From NCBI GenBank assembly GCA_946187695.1, contig CAMHSB010000022.1, positions 1-32,903 of the forward strand: a stretch of DNA of 32,903 nt. The letters are read 5' to 3'. How positions within the stretch are numbered: the first letter of the stretch is position 1; each line of letters begins with the position of its first letter. Source of the stretch: an uncultured Bacteroidales bacterium (GTDB lineage Bacteria; Bacteroidota; Bacteroidia; Bacteroidales; Paludibacteraceae). Both the position numbers and the translations under genes were made by a program. The notes below the pieces were generated by a model. The model worked only from the letters and a program-made list of their open reading frames with translations. It made no database searches and had not been told where the DNA came from. Below are positions 7,730 through 14,092 of the stretch, in pieces.

Positions 7730-8340
7730 TGTATCTTTAAATTAAATGTTAGTCTGTGGTACGGAGTAACACCAAAACGTTTTATGGCCTCGTAATGGGC
7801 GGCGGTGGGGTAGCCTTTGTTGGTGTCCCAACCGTATTGGGGATACGCCTGGTGCAGGCGCAGCATGTATTCATCCCGATGGGTCTTGGCCAGCACACTC
7901 GCTGCAGCGATGGACATGTAAGTCGCATCTCCGTGCACTACCGTCGTGGCAGGTATCTCCAGCAGCTCGCCTTCCGGCACGTAGGGCTTCCATTTATTGC
8001 CGTCCACGAGGATGTGCTGCGGCCGAACGCTCAGTTGGTCCAGGGCCCGCTGCATCCCCAGGATGGAGCACTGCAGGATATTGCGTTCATCGATCTCTTG
8101 GGCACTCACTTCCACGACTGCCCAGCTGACCGCTTCGCGTTCGATGACGGGACGCAGGGCTTCGCGTTGGTGCTCGGTGAGCTGCTTGGAGTCGTTGAGC
8201 CACGCAAACTCCGGTATATCCTTGACCCGCTCGGGATCCAGGATCACCGCCGCGCAGAACACACTGCCTGCTAACGGTCCTCGTCCCGCTTCGTCACACC
8301 CGGCTTCGATGAGCCCTGATATCATCTGAGTTCTTAGCAT
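7726..8340 (-). CDS. rnhB: Ribonuclease HII
   Basis: RNase HII cuts RNA in RNA/DNA hybrids and starts removal of single misincorporated ribonucleotides. The signature GCDEAGRGPLAG supplies the first Asp-Glu pair, LNDSKQL follows, and further acidic residues are in ILVDGNK and AKTHRDEYM. With the start at 8340 the protein has 204 residues, normal for the family. That ATG lies two bases after the tamL stop codon, which favours translational coupling. An alternative in-frame start lies at 8325. The open frame extends further upstream into tamL without family similarity, so the longer version is not used. The stop overlaps the sppA start (ATGA). Confidence 0.95.
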   Translation of the reverse strand: MLRTQMISGLIEAGCDEAGRGPLAGSVFCAAVILDPERVKDIPEFAWLNDSKQLTEHQREALRPVIEREAVSWAVVEVSAQEIDERNILQCSILGMQRALDQLSVRPQHILVDGNKWKPYVPEGELLEIPATTVVHGDATYMSIAAASVLAKTHRDEYMLRLHQAYPQYGWDTNKGYPTAAHYEAIKRFGVTPYHRLTFNLKIQ

Positions 8341-8342
8341 AA

Positions 8343-10502
8343 CTAGAAAGGATACCCGATTGCAAAATGGAAGGTCATATCGTTCTTCCAGCCGAGTCCG
8401 TTTGCCGCTGTACGCCATTGCTTGCCCTCCCAGATGCGACTCGGGTCGTGCAGTTTGACACCGAAATCGACACGGAAGACGAACACCGACAGGTCAAAAC
8501 GTACGCCCACGCCATAGCTCCAGGCGATCTGTTTGTAGAATTCATTCCACAGGAATTGCCCGTCCGGTTGGGACTCGTACTCCCTTATCGTCCATATGTT
8601 ACCCGCATCGAGGAAAGCTGCCAACTCGAGGAAGGACAGCACCTTAAAGCGGTACTCGAGGTTCATGTCCAAATTGATATCGCCCACCTGCAGGTCATAG
8701 GCATAGGTGTTGTTCGCACCCCGGAAGGCACCCGGTCCGAGCGTTCGTGCCTGCCAGCCGCGGATACCGTTTGCACCACCACCGAAATAGCGTTTCTCGT
8801 ACGGCAGCACGTCCGCATTGAGGTAGGGCACCGCCACACCCAAACCGAGGTGGGTGACGAGCTGGTGCTTGGGGTTGATGATACCGTGGTAGGTGAAGTT
8901 GACATCGCCTTTCGCATACTGCGCAAACGGGATACGCCAGAGCCGGTAATGACCGGTCTCATCCTGCGAGAGGTGGAAGACCTTACTGATCGCATAGAGT
9001 GCATTACCGGCCGTCTCCACGCGCATCGCCAATTGTACGTACGGACGGTGCGGGAAACGACGGTTGAAGGTCGTGAACGCTGCCAGATAACTCCAATCCA
9101 CAATGAAATGGTCCTCGTAACTCGCTGCCAAGACGGACGAGTGGTTGAGGAATTTATTGCGGAACTCCGACGACATCCACGGCACGTAGATATAATTGAT
9201 ATCGATCAAGTCAAACTGATGGGTCCAGCGACTGCCGGGTTTGCGGATCGAGTAACCCAAGCCGGCGTTGGCGATAGTACGCGTATATTCGTCCGGACGT
9301 TGCTGGAAACTATAGGCGATATTGAGCTTGATATTGCTGGGGAACGTGAGCCCGGCATCCGCTTTGGCTTCGATCGCACGACCGCCGTTTGTTGCCCGCC
9401 ATTCGTGGGATGCCCGCGCTCCGATGGTCAGCACCTCGGCACCCTTGAAGATGTTCTTGTTGGTATAGTTGACACCCGCTGCGATACCCCAGTCTCCGGC
9501 ACTGTAGGTGCCCTCCAGCTCTGCCGATACCGAGTGCATACGTCCGCGGGAGATGGTGATCGCGCAATCGAGCAGACTGTCCCCGACAGGCGTGAAAGCG
9601 ATATCGACGTACTTGACGGGCGCGAGTGCGTTCATCCGCGCGTACGTGCGTTCGACCCGCCATTCGGCATAGCGCTCGCCCTTCTTAAGCCGGCACGCCC
9701 GACGCAAGGCACTCTTGCGCAGGAAAGGTTTGTCCAGGTGATAGGTGACATCATTGATGTAGAACCGCGTGCGAAGCCGTTGCAACGTCGCCGAATCGAG
9801 ATGCTCAACATAGGGTGCGGCATGGATACGCAGATCCACCTCGTGGGTGCGCAGCGAGCTGTCTGCAGTGAACTCCAACATCGATTTCTCGAAATAGAAA
9901 TACCCCATGTTTCGCACCTCGCGGGCGATACGTTCGCGCTCCTCGTCCATCGTCTGCGTGGAGAATTGCTCGCCGGGTTTGATCAGACAACGTTCACTCT
10001 GCGCGATCGCCTGGATAGCGGGGTTGGGGATATCGACCTCGTAGGCACGAAGCCTGTAGGGCTGGTGGGCGGTGACCAGGTAGGTGATGTTCACCTTGCG
10101 GTCCTTGACCGTCTTGACCGTATCGACCTCTGCCTGGAAATAACCCATGTTGTTCATCTGCTGGCGCAACTGCTGGATACTCATTCCGGTCTGCTCCTCG
10201 TCGTAGATGACGGGCGCCTCACCCATCTTAAACGCATTGCGTTGGAGGGTCTTCTTGCTCTTGGTGGTCGTGTCCTTGGGCGCGGTGTTGTAGATATGGA
10301 GCTGTAACTTCCAGAAACCGAAGATCTCGGTGTTCTGACGCTGACGCAGGTAGGTCCGTAGGTCCGTGGTCGATACATTCGGATCGTCCACGCACTTGAT
10401 GTACGCTTTATTGAGCAGACACTGATCCTGCGGCACGAATTTGGTCGTGTTGCAGGCGCAGAAAAAGACCGCCAGAAGCAATATGTACACCTTATTACGC
10501 AT
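8343..10502 (-). CDS. tamL: TamL-type outer-membrane lipoprotein (BamA/TamA superfamily)
   Basis: A 719-residue protein with a short hydrophobic signal ending in a cysteine (LLLAVFFCACNTTKFVP). The N-terminal CNTTKFVP and LLNKAYIK stretch is typical of TamL, the Bacteroidetes lipoprotein variant of TamA. POTRA-like segments occupy roughly the first 300 residues. A C-terminal 16-strand-type barrel follows, with GANGIRGWQART near the latch region and a terminal aromatic (FAIGYPF). It should assemble outer-membrane proteins together with TamB, which is not in this window. The start at 10502 follows a good divergent promoter; an upstream in-frame ATG would overlap that promoter. It appears to lead the operon tamL-rnhB-sppA-lpxK-msbA-mnmA. 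Confidence 0.9.
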   Translation of the reverse strand: MRNKVYILLLAVFFCACNTTKFVPQDQCLLNKAYIKCVDDPNVSTTDLRTYLRQRQNTEIFGFWKLQLHIYNTAPKDTTTKSKKTLQRNAFKMGEAPVIYDEEQTGMSIQQLRQQMNNMGYFQAEVDTVKTVKDRKVNITYLVTAHQPYRLRAYEVDIPNPAIQAIAQSERCLIKPGEQFSTQTMDEERERIAREVRNMGYFYFEKSMLEFTADSSLRTHEVDLRIHAAPYVEHLDSATLQRLRTRFYINDVTYHLDKPFLRKSALRRACRLKKGERYAEWRVERTYARMNALAPVKYVDIAFTPVGDSLLDCAITISRGRMHSVSAELEGTYSAGDWGIAAGVNYTNKNIFKGAEVLTIGARASHEWRATNGGRAIEAKADAGLTFPSNIKLNIAYSFQQRPDEYTRTIANAGLGYSIRKPGSRWTHQFDLIDINYIYVPWMSSEFRNKFLNHSSVLAASYEDHFIVDWSYLAAFTTFNRRFPHRPYVQLAMRVETAGNALYAISKVFHLSQDETGHYRLWRIPFAQYAKGDVNFTYHGIINPKHQLVTHLGLGVAVPYLNADVLPYEKRYFGGGANGIRGWQARTLGPGAFRGANNTYAYDLQVGDINLDMNLEYRFKVLSFLELAAFLDAGNIWTIREYESQPDGQFLWNEFYKQIAWSYGVGVRFDLSVFVFRVDFGVKLHDPSRIWEGKQWRTAANGLGWKNDMTFHFAIGYPF

Positions 10503-10512
10503 ATTTAGCGTG

Positions 10513-10544
10513 CAAAAGTAGTAAAAAATTTGCATATATGCAAG
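10513..10544 (-). promoter_or_regulatory. Promoter of the tamL operon
   Basis: Read on the minus strand, a -33 element CTTG (10541-10544) is followed after a 20-base spacer by the -7 element TACTTTTG (10513-10520). This matches the Bacteroidota consensus TTTG/TAnnTTTG and lies about 11 bases before the tamL ATG. The -33 element is half of the palindrome TTGCATATATGCAA, which it shares with the opposing promoter. Confidence 0.82.
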
Positions 10545-10560
10545 TTTTTTTATAATTTTG
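10529..10560 (+). promoter_or_regulatory. Promoter of the RNA methyltransferase gene, overlapping the tamL promoter
   Basis: The -33 element TTTG (10529-10532) and -7 element TAATTTTG (10553-10560) are 20 bases apart, and the start codon is at 10581. The central 14-bp sequence TTGCATATATGCAA (10530-10543) is a perfect palindrome. It provides the -33 elements of both divergent promoters. Confidence 0.82.
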
Positions 10561-10580
10561 TCGCCGATTTCGAAGATATT

Positions 10581-11342
10581 ATGGAGAAAATTAGCAAATC
10601 GCAGGTCAAACTTGTGAAAAGTTTGCAGATCAAGAAGTTTCGCGACCAACTCGGGCTCTTTGTGGCTGAGGGGGAGAAGTGCGTGGGGGAACTGACCAAG
10701 TCTTTCGAGCTTGTGCACCTGTACCGTGAGGGTGAGAATGCGTCCCGCACCGAGATCGAGCAGATGTCCGGCCTCCGTACTCCCCAAGGCGTCATTGCTG
10801 TCTTCCGCAAATCACCAATCACCAATAACCAATCACCAATTACCAATCACCAATTACCAATTACCAATCTAACGCTTGCGTTAGATGGAGTTCAGGATCC
10901 GGGCAATTTGGGCACCATCATCCGCACCTGCGATTGGTTCGGGGTCCATGATATCGTTTGTTCGCTCGACACCGCCGACTGCTATAACCCCAAGGTGGTA
11001 CAAGCTACGATGGGCGCGCTGGCAAGAGTACGAATCCACTACGTGGATCTGCCCTCCTGGCTCAAGGAATTAAAAATTCAAAAATCAAAATTAAAAATTT
11101 TCGGGACACTATTAGACGGACGCGATATGTACGACGTCATCTCGTCATCACGTGATCACGAGATCCCGTCTATCATCGTCATGGGCAATGAAGGCAACGG
11201 TATTTCCCCAGCCGTCCGCTCCCTCGTCACACACCCCATTCGTATCCCCTCTTATCCAAAAAACGCTGAGACTTCGGAAAGCCTCAACGTTTCTATTGCA
11301 ACTGCGATTGTTCTCGCGGAATTTAGAAGACTAGAATTCTAG
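10581..11342 (+). CDS. SpoU/TrmH-family RNA 2'-O-methyltransferase with two in-frame repeat insertions
   Basis: A 253-residue SPOUT methyltransferase that should transfer a methyl group from SAM to a ribose in tRNA or rRNA. SPOUT motifs are LALDGVQDPGNLGTIIRT (motif 1, about residues 98-115), IVMGNEGNGIS (motif 2) and SLNVSIATAIVLAEF (motif 3); an N-terminal L30e-like substrate-binding domain precedes them. Which nucleotide is modified cannot be told, so no symbol is given. Two stretches are made of 7-bp repeats: residues 77-96 (SPITNNQSPITNHQLPITN type), exactly at the linker between the two domains, and residues about 163-174 (ELKIQKSKLKIF). Both keep the frame. The start at 10581 follows the promoter; an earlier in-frame ATG at 10530 lies inside it and is rejected. 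Confidence 0.9.
   Translation: MEKISKSQVKLVKSLQIKKFRDQLGLFVAEGEKCVGELTKSFELVHLYREGENASRTEIEQMSGLRTPQGVIAVFRKSPITNNQSPITNHQLPITNLTLALDGVQDPGNLGTIIRTCDWFGVHDIVCSLDTADCYNPKVVQATMGALARVRIHYVDLPSWLKELKIQKSKLKIFGTLLDGRDMYDVISSSRDHEIPSIIVMGNEGNGISPAVRSLVTHPIRIPSYPKNAETSESLNVSIATAIVLAEFRRLEF
10810..10865. repeat. Heptamer array (AATCACC x8) inside the RNA methyltransferase gene
   Basis: Eight consecutive 7-bp units: AATCACC, AATCACC, AATAACC, AATCACC, AATTACC, AATCACC, AATTACC, AATTACC. The array lies at the domain junction of the encoded SPOUT protein and is translated as an SPITNHQ-type low-complexity linker. It is the longest array by unit count among the heptamer loci here. Confidence 0.97.
11068..11102. 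repeat. Second heptamer array (AATTAAA-like x5) inside the RNA methyltransferase gene
   Basis: Five units in 7-bp register: AATTAAA, AATTCAA, AAATCAA, AATTAAA and AATTTTC. The units are more diverged and very AT-rich compared with the surrounding GC-rich coding sequence. They are translated in frame as a Lys-rich segment. Confidence 0.78.
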
Positions 11343-11370
11343 AATTCTAGAAATCTAGATATCTAAAACT
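11331..11370. repeat. 8-bp palindromic repeat array at the convergent ends of the RNA methyltransferase and thrS genes
   Basis: Five units in 8-bp register: CTAGAATT at 11331 and 11339, CTAGAAAT at 11347, CTAGATAT at 11355 and CTAAAACT at 11363. The array contains the stop codon of the methyltransferase gene (TAG, 11340-11342) and, on the other strand, the stop of thrS (11363-11365). Because the units are near-palindromic the array can fold on either strand, so it could act as a weak bidirectional terminator; no clear T-run is present. Confidence 0.75.
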
Positions 11371-13192
11371 CGTTCATCTGCGCTTTTACGTTGTCGTTCA
11401 CAAAATCGGCGAACTCCTGGATGGTCATCGAGCCATCTCCTTCGGGAGCGGGTTGACCGCTGGCTTCGCCTCCTTGACGACGTACGGAAACCTTGCCCTC
11501 TTCGGCCTCTTTCTCGCCGACGATCAGCATGTACGGGATACGCTTGAGTTCGTTGTCGCGGATCTTGCGTCCGAGCTTCTCATTACGGTCGTCCACGATC
11601 ACACGTACGTCTTGTGCTTCGAGCATCTCTTTCACTTTCCAGGCATACTCGTTGCTCTTCTCGGAGATCGGCAGCACAACGGCCTGATCCGGCGTCAGCC
11701 AGAGCGGGAACTTACCTGCCGTATGCTCGATCAGCACCGCTACGAAACGCTCCATCGAACCAAACGGCGCACGGTGGATCATCACCGGACGGTGTTTCTG
11801 GTTGTCCTCACCCGTATATTCGAGTTCGAAACGCTCCGGCAGGTTATAGTCCACCTGAATGGTACCCAACTGCCAACGACGACCGAGGGCGTCCTTCACC
11901 ATGAAGTCGAGTTTAGGTCCGTAGAATGCCGCCTCACCGGTCTCTTCGCGTGCCGGCAGATTCATCTCCTTACATGCCTCGCGGATCGCGTTCTCTGCGT
12001 GCTCCCAGATCTCGTCTGAACCCACGTATTTCTCGTGGTTATTGGGGTCGCGCAGCGAGATCTGTGCCTCGTAGTTCTCAAAATTAAGGGCCTTGAAGAT
12101 GATGTTGATGATCTCCATCACGCGGATGAACTCTTGCTTGACCTGATCCTGACGGCAGAAGATATGGGCATCGTCCTGCGTGAACGAACGTACACGCGTC
12201 AGACCGTGCAGCTCGCCGCTCTGCTCGTAACGATAGACGGTACCGAACTCCGCGCAGCGGAACGGCAGGTCCTTGTACGAACGCGGGCTGTTCTTGTAGA
12301 TCGCGCAGTGGTGCGGGCAGTTCATCGGCTTGAGCAGATACACTTCCCCTTCCTCCGGCGTGGTGATCGGTTGGAACGAGTCCTTGCCGTAGTGATCCCA
12401 GTGTCCCGAGGTCATATAGAGGGTCTTGGAGCCGATATGCGGCGTGATGACCTGCTGGTAGCCGTAACGCTTCTGGATCTTCTTCAGGAAATCCTCCAGA
12501 CGCAGACGCAGCGCCGTTCCTTTCGGCAGCCAGATAGGCAGACCTTTGCCCACCATGTCGCTGAACATAAACAGCTCGAGGTCCTTACCGATCTTGCGGT
12601 GGTCGCGTTTCTTCGCCTCTTCCAGCAGCGCCAGGTACTCATCGAGCATCGAGCGTTTGGGGAACGAGATAGCGTAGATACGCGTCATCATCGGGCGTTT
12701 CTCATCGCCGCGCCAGTAAGCCGCGGAGCAGGACAGCACCTTGACGGCCTTGATATCGCCCGTAGAGAGCAAGTGCGGACCCTTGCACAGGTCGGTGAAA
12801 TCGCCCTGCGTATAAGTCGTGATCGAGCCGTCCTCCAGTTCCGAGATCAACTCGCATTTATAACTCTGTCCCTTGTCGCCGAAGGCCTTGAGCGCATCCG
12901 CTTTGCTGATCTCTGCGCGAACAACCGATTCTTTTTTCGCGCGCAGCTCCATCATCTTGTCCTCGATCGCGGCAAAACACTCGTCGTTGATCACTACGCC
13001 CTCGGGGGGCATCACGTCGTAATAGAATCCGTTCTCGATAGCAGGACCGATACCGAATTGGATACCCGGATACAACTCCTGCAAGGCTTCTGCCATGAGG
13101 TGCGAACTCGTATGCCAGAAGGCATGTTTCGCTTGCTCGTCTTCCCACTCAAAAGCCTGAATACTTCCGTCTTGATACTGTACTTTTATCAT
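11363..13192 (-). CDS. thrS: Threonyl-tRNA synthetase with most of the TGS domain missing
   Basis: ThrRS charges tRNA-Thr. The editing domain is intact, with HTSSH (H27, H31) and DLCKGPHLL. So is the class II catalytic core: the zinc cysteine in [32 protein letters not shown], and a C-terminal anticodon-binding domain. The protein has 609 residues. Typical bacterial forms are about 640, with a TGS domain of about 60 residues at the N-terminus. Here [12 protein letters not shown] (first TGS strand) is followed directly by [19 protein letters not shown], which normally comes after TGS, so some 45 residues are absent. A small extra loop ([14 protein letters not shown]) lies near the C-terminus. 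The start at 13192 is supported by the promoter upstream; nothing upstream in frame resembles a TGS domain. Confidence 0.95.
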   Translation of the reverse strand: MIKVQYQDGSIQAFEWEDEQAKHAFWHTSSHLMAEALQELYPGIQFGIGPAIENGFYYDVMPPEGVVINDECFAAIEDKMMELRAKKESVVRAEISKADALKAFGDKGQSYKCELISELEDGSITTYTQGDFTDLCKGPHLLSTGDIKAVKVLSCSAAYWRGDEKRPMMTRIYAISFPKRSMLDEYLALLEEAKKRDHRKIGKDLELFMFSDMVGKGLPIWLPKGTALRLRLEDFLKKIQKRYGYQQVITPHIGSKTLYMTSGHWDHYGKDSFQPITTPEEGEVYLLKPMNCPHHCAIYKNSPRSYKDLPFRCAEFGTVYRYEQSGELHGLTRVRSFTQDDAHIFCRQDQVKQEFIRVMEIINIIFKALNFENYEAQISLRDPNNHEKYVGSDEIWEHAENAIREACKEMNLPAREETGEAAFYGPKLDFMVKDALGRRWQLGTIQVDYNLPERFELEYTGEDNQKHRPVMIHRAPFGSMERFVAVLIEHTAGKFPLWLTPDQAVVLPISEKSNEYAWKVKEMLEAQDVRVIVDDRNEKLGRKIRDNELKRIPYMLIVGEKEAEEGKVSVRRQGGEASGQPAPEGDGSMTIQEFADFVNDNVKAQMNEF

Positions 13193-13223
13193 ATCGTGTA
13201 AAAATTTTTTCCAAAAACGCTGC

Positions 13224-13255
13224 AAAAGTACAAAAAAATTTTGATATGTGCAAAT
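13224..13255 (-). promoter_or_regulatory. Promoter of thrS
   Basis: Read on the minus strand, TTTG (13252-13255) and TACTTTTG (13224-13231) are separated by 20 bases and lie about 30 bases before the thrS ATG. The region overlaps the divergent promoter of the nuclease operon. Confidence 0.78.
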
Positions 13256-13270
13256 TTTTTTATATCTTTG
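13241..13270 (+). promoter_or_regulatory. Promoter of the nuclease/TonB receptor operon
   Basis: TTTG (13241-13244) and TATCTTTG (13263-13270) are 18 bases apart, upstream of the start codon at 13294. The -7 element is a strong match to TAnnTTTG. The spacer is two bases shorter than in the other promoters of this window, so the -33 assignment is less certain. Confidence 0.72.
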
Positions 13271-13293
13271 CACCGATTTTCAAAACATGTAGT

Positions 13294-14076
13294 ATGAGAC
13301 GCTTGATTTCTCTTATCATGATCAGTGCATGCTTATGCATGTACTGTGTGCCTGCTTTTGGTTGGGGGCAGGAAGGACATCGCATCATTGCTCGGATCGC
13401 CTATGACCATCTGAGCAAAAAAGCGAAGAAACAGGTCGATGCCCTCCTCGGCACGCGCGGAATCATCTATTGGGCGAACTGGCCCGACGAGATCAAGTCC
13501 GATACCATCTACCCGCAGTCCATCAAGACCGGCTGGCATTATCAGGATTTCGATCCGGGCATGAGTGACAGTCTCGTAGCGGATGCCCTGATCCATTATC
13601 CGGCGGACGGAGGCAACCTCTTCCGTGCGATGGACAGTCTGATAGCGATCAAGGACAAGGACGAGCACGTCATGCGTTTTATCGTGCACCTCAGCGGCGA
13701 CCGTTACTGCCCCATGCACCTCGCCCATAAGGACGATAAGGGCGGGAATGCGGTGAAGATGAAATGGTTCTCCTCCCACACCAATCTGCACGCTGTCTGG
13801 GACACCAAGCTCATCGATTCCCAGGGTTACTCCTATACCGAGTACGCGCAGATGATCGAGGATATGTACGGTCCTGAGCGCCAGGCGATCGAGCAGGCGA
13901 CGGATAAGGAACTCTTGCTCCATACTTATCATCTGACCGAGGCCATCTATACCTACCAGCAGACCTGGGACGGCAACACCTACCATTATATCTACCGTTG
14001 GCACCGGGACTGCGAGCACCAGCTCTTTATCGCCGGCATCCGGCTGGCTCAACTGCTGAACCGAATCTATCAATAA
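13294..14076 (+). CDS. Secreted S1/P1-family nuclease
   Basis: S1/P1 nucleases are trizinc enzymes that cut single-stranded DNA and RNA and remove 3' phosphates. A signal peptide (MRRLISLIMISACLCMYCVPAFG) would expose Trp24 as the mature N-terminus, the first zinc ligand in P1. The remaining ligands are present with family spacing: H29, D65 (WPDEIK), H82 (GWHYQDF), H132 and D136 and H142 (VHLSGDRYCPMHLAH), H166 and D170 (TNLHAVWD). The length, 260 residues, is typical. It is exported to the periplasm or cell surface. It is the first gene of a plus-strand operon, with the TonB-dependent receptor 16 bases downstream. The start at 13294 is chosen because the earlier in-frame ATG at 13246 lies inside the promoter. 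Confidence 0.93.
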   Translation: MRRLISLIMISACLCMYCVPAFGWGQEGHRIIARIAYDHLSKKAKKQVDALLGTRGIIYWANWPDEIKSDTIYPQSIKTGWHYQDFDPGMSDSLVADALIHYPADGGNLFRAMDSLIAIKDKDEHVMRFIVHLSGDRYCPMHLAHKDDKGGNAVKMKWFSSHTNLHAVWDTKLIDSQGYSYTEYAQMIEDMYGPERQAIEQATDKELLLHTYHLTEAIYTYQQTWDGNTYHYIYRWHRDCEHQLFIAGIRLAQLLNRIYQ

Positions 14077-14092
14077 CAAACATTCTATACCT

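Noticed and set aside
8130..8150. Additional copy of the 16-bp hairpin unit in rnhB
   Set aside because: Only a partial match (GACCGCTTCGCG) without the second half of the stem or tandem neighbours; probably chance.
8367..10307. Very long open frame (646 codons) on the plus strand opposite tamL
   Set aside because: It lies antisense to a well-recognised TamL coding region, has no family motifs and contains the composition expected of a shadow frame in GC-rich DNA.
10503..10787. N-terminal extension of the tamL product by 95 residues
   Set aside because: It would run through the divergent promoter and into the methyltransferase gene, and would bury the lipoprotein signal in the protein interior.
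13193..13273. Upstream start for thrS that might restore the TGS domain
   Set aside because: The 27 extra residues do not resemble a TGS domain and overlap the thrS promoter; the missing part is internal, between residues 12 and 13, not N-terminal.
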